Assembly (NCBI RefSeq): GCF_000499385.1
Contig: NW_013654809.1
Location: forward strand, 80,268 to 144,267
Length of the DNA: 64,000 nucleotides
Direction: 5' to 3'
Source: Eimeria necatrix
Taxonomy: Eukaryota; Apicomplexa; Conoidasida; Eucoccidiorida; Eimeriidae
Below, piece after piece: positions 1 to 12,402 of this stretch. Under the pieces are notes generated by a model. The model saw only the letters and a program-made list of their open reading frames with translations. It had not been told where the DNA came from and searched no databases. The stretch's first letter is position 1; each line of letters starts with the position of its first letter. The position numbers and the translations under genes were made by a program.

Positions 1-98
1 TCGCGCATCATGAGCCATTTGTCACTTGACTGGGAGTTACGCGTTGGGTGTTCTTACCATAAAACAAACAGAATTTGGTAAATTTCACTGTAGTTCTC

Positions 99-386
99 TT
101 ATTTGCGTGTGAAACACGCCACTAGGGCATCACTGACTCGTCTTTTCAGCCAGGTGCGCCAACTCCCAACTCTGCCTTGCATGGAGCATCCTGGGTCATC
201 TCGCACTCCAAACCCAGTCGACAAGCGAGTTGTGCATCTCACAGCATTATGCGGTAACCATTCATTTTTTAAAGCCATTTCTATGGCGCATTTCGCGTAC
301 TCACCTTTGCGACGAAATACAACAATATTTCCCTCCAAAAAATCCCCGCGTAGCTGCTCCAAAACGAGACCTTTAGCGGAGTGCAC
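99..386 (-). CDS. Hypothetical 3' exon, minus strand
   Basis: An open frame of about 90 codons on the minus strand ends at a TAA near 99. Its composition is mixed and protein-like, with segments such as GDFLEGNIVVFRRKGEYAKC, unlike the low-complexity shadow frames elsewhere. A possible upstream exon lies at roughly 478-427: it reads CDFCVNLVQSGQHICDAL and is followed by a GTGAGA donor. The gene could therefore be multi-exon and start to the right. I do not recognise a family. This may be the C-terminal part of a protein or chance; no start codon is supported. Confidence 0.3.
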   Translation of the reverse strand: MHSAKGLVLEQLRGDFLEGNIVVFRRKGEYAKCAIEMALKNEWLPHNAVRCTTRLSTGFGVRDDPGCSMQGRVGSWRTWLKRRVSDALVACFTRK

Positions 387-480
387 TTACCGTTGTGGCT
401 GTTTTGGCCCCATTCTCACCAATGCATCACATATATGTTGCCCGCTCTGGACAAGGTTGACGCAGAAATCGCATATGTAG

Positions 481-2731
481 AAGCATAATATTATATGATA
501 TTATAAATGAAAGTACAAAATGTTACGGTGAACTGCCTTTGTACCTGGTGGGCTGCCATGTCCATTGAAGTAATTATTAAAAGCATTCATGTGTACAAGC
601 ACAATATAGGAAGATTCTACTCCGGAGCAGCCCCAAGATTGCAGTGAGCTACGCCCAGCCCGGCTGATACTTCCCTCGCCACTTTTATTGTGCAAAGATT
701 CCTAGCCTTTGGGCATTCAGGGCTGGAGTGCCCTGTAGTTCGGCACCCCGTTTGAGGCCGGCAATGGACGCTGAAGCTGCAGTGCGCAGTGCGGCTACGC
801 AGGGACTTCAAAAAAGAATTGATGTATTGACGTAGGTACCTCTTCGGCTACTGAACCAGGAATAAAGGCCTTTCGACCCTTTCAATATAACAGCTTCTAC
901 TTATATCAGTTATGACATAAACTGAATTGGATGATGCTCATGACATTCCCGAACTATGTTGAAGCGTTTCTGCGAAGACGTGCCTCCTCCATCGCTGCTT
1001 GCAGCCAGTGACGTCAACAGCTTTATCTCCTGGACATGAATGTACTAGCAAATAGGGCTGTATTATCCACTAAATTTCTGAGGCCAAATTCGCCAATTCA
1101 GAATTCAGACCTCCCGGCCTCCTAGAAGTAAGTAGTGCCTTCAAAGAAGTCAGAGCAAGTCGAATGCCAGGATTTAACGGCAATCGGCGACATATTAAAC
1201 GGGTAAAAGAAGGTGATAGCGCAAAGAACTGAAAGACAAAAGATAGAACGTAAAAGCACAGGAAAATGTGACTATATTTAGGGATGAAACTTTGCATTCC
1301 ATATGAACAAAACGCAGAATAAAACATTTCAAAGATACGCAGAGTGAAACGTGACTATATTTGGAGATGAAACTTTGCATTTCATATGAACGAAACGCAG
1401 AATAAAACATTTCAAAGATACGATGAGTGAAACGTTAAAGCTTATCATGTAAGGAGGTGAAAGCTTACATTTAACAGGTAAAGTAAGGCAGCAACTTAAA
1501 ATTTTATTCCTTGTGTGTTGAACGTAGGCTTGCACTTCATAAACCCATGGATGCTTTAAAGCGCCTCTTAGCATACTTTTCCAGTACTTTTGAAGTGGCA
1601 ATAGTTAGGCCAGTAAAGCTTGTGTAAGGAGTGTTGCAGAGTGTTTCAACGGGGTACGTACCTGCTTCATGAACACAGCACTGTTGCATAAGTTGGCAAA
1701 AAACACACAGCGCATTCATTAAAAAATTATTCACAGTCGCCATCATCCTAAAAAAGCTTGAATACCAGAGGTTTTACTGAAAATAAAGATTCTACGCAAA
1801 GCCATCGAGGTAAATTCGTCGACTGTGAAGGCTCCACTGGCTCTCCTAGTAACTGCCAACGAACTAAGAAAGTGGAGAAAGTATGGTAAGGGAAGCTCCA
1901 ATTACCCCTCAGTCAAAAATATGACACCAAATGCTAAAAACAATTGAACGTTTCAATCATATCATTTGCAATTTAAACAAGCACCTGATGCAAAGAGATA
2001 CAAGCTGCACCTAAGAGGGGCGGCTGTCACCCGGTAACCACTTGACCCAAAAGCACACCCATCAAACTTTTGCTCTTTTTTAAACCTACTTGAAAAAATT
2101 AGGACACTGAGCCATGAATAATTTATCCCGCTTGCCTTTGCAGAATTTGCTAGCGTTTTTTCGCATGTCTCGCCCCCGAGCACCCACTACCGCAGTATGC
2201 ATGGTAGAAATATGCAACTATTTGGTCAAAACAGCAAAACAAAGAGTCCTGATATTACTAAACATTCAAAAAGCTTGAATCCATGCAAGAAGAAGTAAAA
2301 ATTCCCTTCACTAATGGGCGAGCAACCCTTTCAGGAAGTGTGTGTCTCCTGCTTTCAGCATCACCACTGGCAGCCCGTTGAGCGTTATAAATCAGTACAG
2401 CGGTAGCTTTATATCACTCTAGATGTGACTCTACCTACCGGAAAGGATTATCATGGAAGTCTTTTGGCTTATAATGGACAATCGTGGAGACAGAATTTGC
2501 TTCAGTTATTGAAGCGCCCGTAGACTAACGCGCCAGTGCCGCAAGCCTGCTGCTACTCCTGCAAGGCGTGAAAGTACTTGCCCAGCTAAGGCTGTTGCAG
2601 ACGCTACGCTTCCTTTGTTGCCCACCTCCTGTGCATCTCATGCTTCGAGCTGTACATTGTGCTTTGTACTGCACCTCAGCCTATCGAGAAGTTAAGCTTA
2701 CTTTGGAAGAGTGGTTGGTACAAGCAAGACT
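481..2731. other. Stretch without a supported gene
   Basis: AT-rich sequence with only short ORFs lacking recognisable domains. It contains the 83-bp tandem repeat at 1268-1433. The part just before 2732 may hold 5' exons or leader of the Sfi1-like gene, but I could not place them. Confidence 0.5.
1268..1433. repeat. Two-copy 83-bp tandem repeat
   Basis: Two adjacent 83-base units, 1268-1350 and 1351-1433, both begin GTGACTATATTT and differ at only a few positions. Part of the unit recurs in degenerate form just outside. No coding role is seen; minus-strand ORFs across it are repeats of one another. Confidence 0.8.
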
Positions 2732-5700
2732 ATGCAACCTGACGGGCATGCTACAGGCGTTGAGAATAGGACTATCTGCAGTCTGTCATCTTGTTCCAAG
2801 GCCAGTACGGTTGTCGCCGCAGTCGAACCATGCCTCCAAAATTACCACCTAAAACATCGGTTTGACACTTGCGCTCCGGCGCCAAATTCTGGGTATTACC
2901 TCTTTCACGCAGGAAAAGCAAAAGCAGCCGCATTGGGCCCACTGACTAGCAAGCGCAAAGCCAGAACAACGCAAAAGAGCAGAAAGGGACGCCGAAAAAC
3001 TGAAGGGGAATTCTTTCGTTGGCATAGCATGCAGTGCGGGCTTCTCTTGCCTGAGCCGTTGTGCCGTTATCTAGTGAAATCAGACAAATGGCTGCATAGT
3101 TCCGGCGGTTTTCCCGCAGAGCACTCACATGTATTTGGTGCCAAAAAGTACATCAGGCAATCACTGAATGCGTGCATGGAGCTCCGCACTAAGAAAGCGC
3201 AAGAAAATCATAAAGATTTGCAGAAAGATGAATATAGTCTACTTGCAAAAAATTGCGCAGAAGTTCCATCCAGCACTGCCACCAGCCATCAAGTCTCAGA
3301 ACTTGCATTTCAGAACAGTGATAAGGGGGAAACAGCAACAACGGAGGGTGAATCAAACAACATAGCATATAGAGGGCAGTGTTGCTGGACCGTGGAACAC
3401 CAATCTTTTGGAAATGCATGGAAGAATTTGCAAGCAGACGAATGGCTCAAAACCGAGGAATGCGCGGTTGTGCTACAAGAGAGTCTACAAAATTCTGGGG
3501 ATCCCCTCAAGACACAAAACGGTTCCAGAAAACAAAAATGGAGCTCGAAGTTCGACCCATTTTCTTCCAATAGCACGGATGAAGAGAAGCCCCTACTCCG
3601 TTGCCTTCAGACTCCCAAATGCGATTTTGTTGCCCCCATGTCTGATGCTTGCCTTTTTTGTAGACAAGCTAGGTTTCACCAACTCGGGCTTATAGGTATG
3701 AGCCACGAACATTCTCCAGACTCAGTGGAAACTGTTACCCAGCTGCATGAGACCCATGACTTCTGCCCTGCTCGTGCATTTTCACAAGCAATACAACCAG
3801 AAAATGCACAAACGCAAGTATATTCACATTTTCTTGATCTCAGCGAAGTGCGTTGCGAAAGCTGGAGTGGCAGGGTGTCAGTTCGCAGAGGAGCATACCA
3901 TAAGCCGACTGTAGGGCAGAAGCCAGTTTATTTGAAGTTGAGTGCGCCGCAACATGCGCGAGCTGCACGGAGATCACTACGTCAGTTGTGCAAGTCGTTT
4001 CAAAGGCAGCAAAAGATGCTAGCCTGTTTTAGATCCTGGTTGGCATTCTGCCGAAAGGTAAAGGAGCTACGGCTCCGGCAGGAACTGCAGCACCTACGGA
4101 GTCTCAGGTCGACGGCAATGAGCTGCCTTGACCAGTGGACTTGTCTTTTTGTTGCCGTGGGGGCAAGAAGAACTTTTCTCAGCCTGAGATGCCTGAGTGC
4201 TTTCACTCTCTTCGTATCGCATTCTCGTCAGTGCTTGCATACAGGTAGGTTAGCTCGGCAAATGAAAGTAATAGTGTCGCAGTAAGATTGGCAGCTACGC
4301 CATTTCAACGCGTTTTTTCTAGTACAAATTGAGTCAATATTTCTGTTGAAGCCTCTTACTGGGATGTCACTGTATCTCCTAGTCGTACCATGCCTCGGTA
4401 TATGCATGATTAAATGAACTTTATTTTGTGGCGGTGATAAGGAGAAGGTTGGTCTGCTTGTCCACGAGGATGTTCAATTTCGTTTGATACGCAAAAAAGG
4501 ATTTCAGTAGTAGCTCTGTCATCAACGCTTCGTGAGTGTAGCGGTGCAGGCTCACGAGCGGAGTCTCAAATGCAAGGTTTTATCATGCCTGCGCAAGATG
4601 GCAGAAAAAAAGAGCCTTTTACAAGATATCCTCCTCAGCGCGGAGACCGCAAACACCGTGCAATTTTGCCGCCGTCACTGGATTGCTTGGGTTGGGCTAC
4701 TGAGAGAGAGGGAGGTGCTACGCTGGGCCATATGCACGACAGTAAAAGCGGCGGCTTCTATTAGTCGAACACTTCTCGCCGGAGCCTTTTACAATTTAAG
4801 AGCTGCTGCCTCAGCAGCTTTGGCCCGCAATGAGTGGTAAGAAAGAAAGTTTTGTATGTTAGATTATTAAATTTTGTGCAGCCTACCCACAGTCCCGGCA
4901 AGTTTCACACGACAATTGAGTAAAGATTTCTTTTCGTTGCGATTTGCCATGACTGTTGGATGCAGCAAGATCAGGCACCTACGGGGCTGTCAGGCACGAC
5001 GAATATTACAACACTGGCGCGGTGTTGCTCATCGAATGATACTGCAGCAGGAGTTCAGAGTGAGAGCAGCCGGTACTGTTGTTTGGAATGCGTGGCGAGC
5101 TTGGCGACAGATGGCATCTGAAACAATCGAGCGAAGTCGACAGCAAGAAAAAGATGCACAAGAGTTTTACATCAAGCACATCAATACAAAATGTCTCAAG
5201 TTTTTCGGGGCTTGGAAAAACTACTGTTTTTTCCAGAGGCGTCTCCAGGCGTGCGCTGGGAAGTGCATTTTAAACTGGAAAAAGCGCGTCTTTACCGAAT
5301 TGAAGTTGACTTATAGGGAAAGTCAAATATCCAAGAAACAGCTGGCTAAAAAGAGCTCAGACACGCTCAAACGCGCGTTCTGTTGGTGGCTAGTGAATTT
5401 TCGTCGTCAAAGGCGTGACGCAGCGGTTTCTCGACTGCTTTTAGCTGACGGGAAACATTCGTTGATACGGGAATCGTTCTTTGCTTGGGCTCAGCTCACA
5501 GCCAACTTACATACGGCACGAGCCCTACATCAGCGCCTCGTACAGACGCTTCACTGGAAAAGGTGGAGGAAGGTCGTCAGCTCGCTCAGACACCGAAAGC
5601 ATCAAGGGGAAGAACTAGCGGCGCGTTCTAGAACTAGCTGCTTATTTCACTGGTTTCATACTTGGAGATTTGAAACACAGCAAGTAATAAGAACAAAGAA

Positions 5701-6292
5701 CCAATTGTTCACTTCATGGCGAAGAATAGCAACTTATTGGAGAAGGCTATCCAAGGCAGAATACAAAGTGAAGGCCCTCAAAAAAAGAACCGTCCTCAGT
5801 AGTTTGTTTTCCATCTGGCAAATGGAGGCAAGAAAAACGAGGCTCTGCCGCAAGCTGCAGCACAGTGCACTATGTAGGAAAGGAATCTACGGGCTAAAGC
5901 TTTTCAGAGAAGGGGTTGTGAGAGCGAGACGTGCAAAAAAGCTCATCAGTGTTAGAAACCGACACCACCTACTGTCGAACACTTTTGAGCAGTGGAAAAA
6001 GCTACAGTTTCAACTACAGAAGCAGCAGTCCGTACGTTTGCACGCTCCTGCCAGACTCTGGCTGCTCTTCATTCAGCCCTGGTGGATGTTGTGGAGACGC
6101 AAGACAGAGGCGGCAACCTCCCTGCGCTCCTGGGTAGCCCAAGCCGTTAGTAACCCTATACAGAATGAAGCGCTACTTTCTTCTTGCACAACACTGCAAG
6201 GCTCTATACGATCAGCACATCACCAGTGCACAGCTCCAAGGCCCGTTGCTGCAGCTGCTGATTTCTCCTTGCACAAAGCCAGTACCTATTAG
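2732..6292 (+). CDS. Sfi1-like centrin-binding repeat protein
   Basis: Three exons fit in phase: 2732-4244, 4542-4836 (donor GTAAGA) and 4882-6292 (acceptor TTTTGTGCAG). The first 400 or so residues are non-repetitive and Ser/Gln rich. From the end of exon 1 onward the protein is helical, with about 13-15 spaced Trp-containing units such as FRSWLAFCRK, FFGAWKNYCFF, FHWFHTWRF, LFTSWRRIATYW and TFEQWKKLQF. Spaced units with a hydrophobic-x-x-Trp-Lys/Arg core are the hallmark of Sfi1, a centrosome or spindle-pole-body protein whose repeats each bind a centrin. A role at the centrosome or centriolar plaque is inferred from family knowledge. The exon 1/2 acceptor was chosen for reading phase (after GTGTAG); the start is the first ATG of the frame, and 5' exons may be missing. 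The 3' end may continue by splicing, because GTAAGT at 6344 follows an alternative open frame. Confidence 0.72.
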
Positions 6293-8761
6293 TCAACAAC
6301 AGAACAAAAGCCAGAAGAAACGTTGCCAGGGATCCAGCTCTTCGTAAGTCGGTAGCTAGACGGGTAGCCATTCTAAGAAAATGTTGCAAGAGACTCTGGT
6401 GCTGCACAGGATCAACAACAATTACAACAAAATGTTACTGAGCTGGCTTTGACACTAACCTCTCACTAAGGCTGCTGGTCTTGAGACAACGGGCATTTTT
6501 CGCATCTGAACAGATGACAAAAGCTCAATTGCTAATCTTTTTCAGTTGTTATTATGAGCAGTGAAACTGGAACTCAGTCAGGCATGACTACACACCCAAA
6601 ACAGCCCGTATCCTCGCAAAGAAAGCAATGTTTCTTCGTCAACGCCATACTTACAACAATACGAAAAATTCTTGCCGAAAAGAGGCATATAGACATAACA
6701 GTGCTAATGCTGAGAGTGCCAGGCGGACGACGCACAATGATAAGGTCTTCAGTCCAGGTAGAGCAAGTGAAGGAACTCTCGAACCGTTTTCTAGTCCACA
6801 GCGTAGTGGCTCTGCTGTGCGTCCCTCCTACTCAGGGACAAAGTGTTGTTGTTGCCGCAGTTCTGCGTTCCTGATGTGCACCTGTTGCTATGTCTCTTGC
6901 GTTGGGTCTGCTTCAAAGTATCTCCCTGCTCCAACGGCATGATCCACTGGCAGTACAAAAGCTGACTCTCATTGCACCGCTTCCGCCACTCGTGCTGTTG
7001 CCGGCTGCCCCCGCGTAAGTCCGGTCTTCCAGTATAGCTGGATGCTTCTTGCTGTGGCACGTGATGGTGTTATTACTTTTACTTGGTTTTATATACTGGC
7101 ATTTCTTCGATAAATTACTTGTACCGGGTTAGTACTGATGCTGCTGAAACGAGCGAATCTTCAAAAGCTCCACGAAAACCAACGTATTAGTGTGCTTTTG
7201 AAGTATGAAATAGCTGTGTACTTCCTCATTCAAATCATATTTTAAAAATATATTTAACTCGTGTGCTGGTCTTGTCAGCCATTTGTTTCACCTTAGCTAT
7301 AGTTGAACCTAAGTCCTACATAGATGGATTTCAGCCGGGGCCTTCGTTTTATTTGTGGCTTTTTGCTTCTAAAGATCTCGGCTTCCTCAGACGCATTCCT
7401 TATATCTGCAAATTCTAATACCTCCAATCTACAGTTTGGGCATGAAGTGGCTAGGTTTTGGGTTCTGCCTTACTACTTGTGAGTGCACTAAGCTTTGTTT
7501 AGATTATATGTTTCCCTCGCCGCCTCTCGCTTTTTCTTAATAGTCGCGATTATATGTTTAATTTTAATCTGCTTGGTCTCACTTATGCTCTTCTTTTTTA
7601 GTCACCTACAGCAGCAATTTGGCCTTTAAATTTTATTATAAGCTTCATTCAACGTATCGGGCCTGTTCCTGTCCCTCTATACTGACCTATTCAGTTGATG
7701 TTATTCATTATTACTAGGCATTAAACTTATTTGGTATTTTGCCACCTGCGTTTTTTCCTTTTTCGGCCTTCTATCCTGCCTTCCCTTTGTTTTCTGATTC
7801 CTTCATGCTATTCAGAAATGATGCTGGTGTTATTGGCATTACTACTATTGTCATAAGTATTCTGAAAAATTTAGTCTTTCACCATGTTTCATATTGCCTT
7901 CCTTGCATTATGAGCGCTTGATATGTGTGGCTTACCCGTTTGCGTGGAATGGCTTCAAGGCACCCACACGCAGCGCTCCGTCTTCACGGCATACTGCTAT
8001 CCTTTTATGGAATATGTGTTTGCACTGACCTAATGCTATATCTGTAGAGCAACTCCCGTGCCTCCTTGTAGGGCCCATCACCGTACGAAGCATAGGACTT
8101 GCTGCTAGTACCGGTGGCTGCTTTTACTTTCGGTGAGCCAGTCCTCTGGACACTGTTTTAATATTCGGCCAATGAATTTTAATTTTGCTGAGGATTTACT
8201 TCCTTTTTTTAGCTGTTCATGGAGAGAATAAGGGTCTACTCTAGCCTCTAGAAGTATCCTCAATGACACTCTGTCACCGTACACGCTGTCCAAGTTCAGT
8301 GCAGTTGTTCATTTGATCAAGCAGCAGCCAAACATCTGAAAGTAGTAGGGCACTTGCTAATTAAGACTATAGCAACACTGAGGGACGCGCAGTGCGGCAG
8401 ATCTGACTAGTGTTTCTTGTCTCTTCAGCACGCGGCTGGTATACTTACGTTGCTTTGGCGAGCGCTCTACTCGCTTGTTCAATTTTTCTTTTGTTGTTGA
8501 GAACTGTCCAGTACAGTGTGCACTGCCTGTTCTGTGTACTCATATCCCATTCGCCAGTCTCCTGTAAGTGAAAAAGTGCGCTTGAGCACAAGGCAGGTCT
8601 TCAAAACTACATCATTTTGTTTTCGGAAGACTAGCAGGAACACGTTTCGTGCAGGTGATTGCAATTTCCGCTGCAATCGCGTTCCAGCTGCTCAACCGAT
8701 GCGTTTCTTTCAGCACAAATACCTGAGCCTTTGTTGTCAGCTGCTCGCTGCATATTGCCAT
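6293..8761. other. Mostly non-coding stretch with one weak ORF
   Basis: Overlapping plus-strand frames at 6554-6942 have mixed composition and could hold an exon, either a 3' continuation of the Sfi1-like gene or a separate small gene, but nothing is recognisable and two frames compete. From about 7000 to 8700 the strand is T-rich with only short ORFs. Confidence 0.35.
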
Positions 8762-9433
8762 CTAGTCGAACTGTTTCACTGAGTGACTGGACGAAATGTG
8801 TTTCAGGGCCTTGGTGCAAGACAGGAACTGGTTGCTTTGAAAGTGGCACTCTTGCATGAGTGGGGCAGCTTTATGCGCTGTATTTGGCCCGCACTTTATA
8901 TTTGTCCGCTGTGCTGCTTCATTCGACGACACCACTGCATTAAGGGGATTACTTGTACAACACTGCTGATCAGACCGACATGGTGCAGTCTCCATAGGCA
9001 AAAAAACAGATGTAGAAGGAATGCCAGATGGCGGGCTTCTATCAAGCATGCCTGGCTGAGGCAGAGAGGTAGCATCGCCCGAGCATGGAGGCAAACCAGG
9101 AGACCGCAGGCTTTGTACCTTTTGTAAAGGGCGCCCGTAATAGTGTACATTACACGACGGACAGAAGCAACAAGTGAAAGCCTCCTTGCCTTGGCAGTAC
9201 TTTACTTGCTCAAGGATAGCCGTATCTTGGGGCCGCTGCATGGCTCTGTTATCTTGGAGTGCCTGCGGTGAGGGACTTGAGGCTGCATTGGAGTGTTTAT
9301 CCATCAAATGAGCGTGTTGACGAATGTACGACTCAGTCGTGGCAGTGTCTCCTTTTATTGGTTCTAGCTCCCCCTGTTTTCCAAGAAGCCGCGAATCTCC
9401 AAGGGAAATTGCTAGAGCAGTCTGAGCATGCAA
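8762..9433 (-). CDS. Hypothetical ORF downstream of the cyclin gene
   Basis: An open frame of 223 codons on the minus strand begins 35 bases past the cyclin stop codon. Its first in-frame codon is TTG, not ATG; an internal ATG opens at MDKHSNAASS. The sequence is Ser, Cys and Pro rich, with a CFCPSCNVHYYG segment that has a CxxC-like pair, but no domain is recognised. A consensus-like acceptor (GCATGCTCAG) sits at its 5' edge, so it may be an alternative last exon of the cyclin gene rather than a gene of its own. A phase-compatible donor was not found. Confidence 0.3.
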   Translation of the reverse strand: MHAQTALAISLGDSRLLGKQGELEPIKGDTATTESYIRQHAHLMDKHSNAASSPSPQALQDNRAMQRPQDTAILEQVKYCQGKEAFTCCFCPSCNVHYYGRPLQKVQSLRSPGLPPCSGDATSLPQPGMLDRSPPSGIPSTSVFLPMETAPCRSDQQCCTSNPLNAVVSSNEAAQRTNIKCGPNTAHKAAPLMQECHFQSNQFLSCTKALKHISSSHSVKQFD

Positions 9434-9467
9434 ACAAGAATTGCCGCGTTATTTCCTATCGAGAGTT

Positions 9468-12402
9468 TTAAGCCATACTTTTAATAATGTGCGCGTCGCA
9501 GTGTGTGAGGATGCGCTGGGGCGTGACTGCGCTTACTGCAAAAAAATCATCCAGCGTCACTTGTACTCGCCTGAGCAACAAACGCCGCAAAATGCTAGCA
9601 TAGGGCAACAGTTGTGAGGATGAGCTTTGGCACAGTGCAGCCGTGCACTGCCATAACGTAACTATAGATGTATGATTATGAAACATTTTGGAATAGCGGC
9701 AATTCACCAGAAGGTTTTGAAGGCGTGTAAGCTGAATGATGCTGCTTACCATCCGAGGACTTGCAGAAATGCAGATTCTGCCTCTACTAAATCCTCAACA
9801 GGGACACCGCCAAGCTGTTACAAAGCAGCAACAAGGAATAGCCACAATGGCAACCTATGTGCAGTTCTACGTACAAAGGGTGTTGTGGAATAGCTTGAGA
9901 ATCTGTTTGTTGCGCGGAAAATTCGACTACTGATCACTCTTCTGCCACTAAGACGAAATTTCTTTGTTGTTGAAACTGCGTCTTTCAAAAGTAGGTTTTC
10001 ACATGGTGTCTTAGTATATGTATTAGCAGGGGGGCACTACTGTCATGTTGTTTGCTCTGCCTGAGTCACCAATTGTTTTGGGTGTCACTTCAGCCTCCTC
10101 TTACCTGAGCCCATTGCCTGATGCTTGTATGATCATCTCTATGCATTTTTCTTGCCAAGAATGATGAAGTCAGCAGCAGCCTATGGGCAGTCAAATAGTT
10201 GAACTCTATAAATCCAATGCGAGCTGCTGTTACGACCAGACGGTTATTGCCTGATGGAGACTTCCGAATTGCCAGCCCGACTCGGGTGCTGCAGCCAGTA
10301 GGGGTTGTACTACAGACTTCATTAACGCTGCTGCTCTGGTGTTCCTGTTGGTGAAGCTGCATGCGGCCCTGGAGTGCAGCAGCAAGCAAGCTATTTTGTC
10401 TACAGAGAAAACGGTTAAGGAGTGCCGCAGCCATTATTCCTTCGTTGACAGTTTGTTTTCCGTGCTTGAAAATCCGCTTTACCAAATACTCCTCAAGGCC
10501 TATTTGTGGCTTTGAGGAGCAGTGAAAGGGAGAAGTCGTTAGATCTTTGATCTGTTGTAGCTTCTCATCACTCCCAAAGTAACTGACGCTGCAACATGCG
10601 GCCAAAAGGGAGACAAACGATTCTACACACACAAACGATACTTCGCTATGCCGAAGGAGCGCAAGATTTTTCATCTTTTCTTCGCCCTTTTTGCTATCGT
10701 CTGCTGTTTCTCGAGTGCTGTTGCAAAATATGGGGTTGTAACGAGAAGCGCATGATGAACCTGCAGGCCGTTGTAGATCCGGGAGCTTAGGACAACTTAG
10801 TTTATACTCAGTTGTCTTAAACCTTGAGCTAATGGTATTGCCATGTTGGTTTTCCTGCATTCTCGGCTCGTCTGTAACATTGATTCCGAACTGGGCTTGT
10901 GGAGGTGTTTCAGCTGCAGTTGTTGTTGCTGTTTCTCTCTCCGACGTTAACCCTGTGTCAAGCTTTTCCTGAAGTGCCTTTGCAGGCGGCGATGGTAAAG
11001 AATGATTCTCCACACTGGGAAAGTCTAGTCGCGTAGGCGAAGGAGACTCTCGTTTCGTTCTTTGCCTTTGCAACGAGGGGCACTCAGTTATTGTTTTGTT
11101 TGCTGAAGCTGGTGAAGGAGGCGGTGTTGCAGTCTCTTTGCTTTCCTGTATCGCCAGACGCATGCAAGTTACAAATGTGTTGAATGATTCACACAAAGCT
11201 GCATCTATCTATAGTAGACTGTACACTTTTTCTACAGGCCCACTCACATTGATTCTCTTCGTGGTCCGAGAAGTTGCTTCTCCGCTGCCCGATATCGATG
11301 TCCAGATTGTACACGCTCGGGTCAGTCGGCGTTGTTCAATCAATTCAGCGTGACTGCAATTTTCTTGATACTTCGAAACAGGAGCGGGGGTTGCCATTCC
11401 CTTTCGAACCTTTTGTGAACCCTTTCTTTGCATTGCGCGTTCTGTTGTCTGCGTCATTTCTCTACCATGCTGGGCAACGCAGCCAACAGATGATCGCAGG
11501 CGATTTGTTCCAACCGCCTTGCTAGTTTTTCTTTCAAAAATAACGGAGGGACGCGAGTGGCCATGATCGTTCTTTTGCTGTGTTGTTGGTAGAAGCAGTG
11601 AAAGCCGCATAGGTGCAGGTTCTGTTAATAGAAGATTTTCCTTACTATGAAAATCTACTGACAAACTGTGGGGCGGGCAGCACGGCGTCAGCGGATTAGC
11701 CGGAGCACTAGCACCGACTCGGCAGAAATCTCGCATGACTTTCATCCCCTTACTAGTATGTAGTACCTTGCTTTTACCACTACTAACGAAGTGATGCACC
11801 ACCGCTGGAGAAGACGTCGCTTCCCCTTGAATGAGTGGAGCATTGCGCGTTTTCATCTCATGTGCTCCAGCGCATTCTGCCTCATCAGCAAGACTATCTT
11901 GCTGCTGAGAGGAATAGAGGCGAAGCATCATTTCCATCTTGTGTGCTTCCTTTTTCGGGGCTTGGGGAGGTCCGCTACCCGACACATGGAAACTATGCAC
12001 ATGCCTCCTGGCGATTGTCCGGAGCGCAGGTCCTGTCAAACGCTGTGCTGAGGGTACTTTCAGAGCTTCGCTAGGCTTTATCGAAGAAGAAGAAGAAGGG
12101 TTGAGTAGTGAAGACAGTGTCGTTCGATTTAGCGTACAGCTAAATGGACCAGCTAAACCTTTGTTTTCATGAGCCTTCGCTTGCAGAGTAGAACTTGTTG
12201 TCCAGTACCTCTCTAGGAGTTGCGGTCTAGTGGCCGGTCTCCCTTTATCTTTTGTCGCTGCAGAAGATGTCGCTCGTAAATTTTCTGCCAACGTTGAGGC
12301 GATTGACGCATCACCCGCGGAGCCTGACCAGGAAAGGAGTGGTATGAAAGATGCATTTTCCACTGAAGCACTGCCTCTGCGCTGGGACATTTTCTGATTC
12401 AT
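9468..12402 (-). CDS. PHO80-like (P-type) cyclin with long N-terminal extension
   Basis: Four exons fit in phase: 12402-11248, 11208-10105, 9814-9750 and 9570-9468, giving about 808 residues. The first 550 or so are low-identity, Ser/Pro/Thr rich. The cyclin box follows: FHCSSKPQIGLEEYLVKRI aligns with the PHO80-family signature (F-S-x-P-x-I-S-L-x-x-Y-L), then an insertion of about 55 residues, then LTAHRLLLTSSFLARK, then, across splices, LGGVPVEDLVEAESAFLQVL and GWRVQVTLDDFF, matching the family's GG-x-x-x-x-E-L-x-x-LE-x-x-FL and L-x-W-x-L-x-V blocks. Such cyclins partner CDKs such as PHO85 or CDK-related kinases; the partner here is unknown. The two largest exons share a frame broken by one TAG at 11209-11211, bridged by a possible 39-nt GTGAGT..TAG intron. 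The short last exons are supported by phase and conservation. Confidence 0.78.

Noticed and set aside
1652..1661. GGTACGTACC in the repeat-poor segment as a palindrome copy
   Set aside because: It shares only the central TACGTA and lacks the outer GTGT/ACAC, so it is not a member of the 14-bp family.
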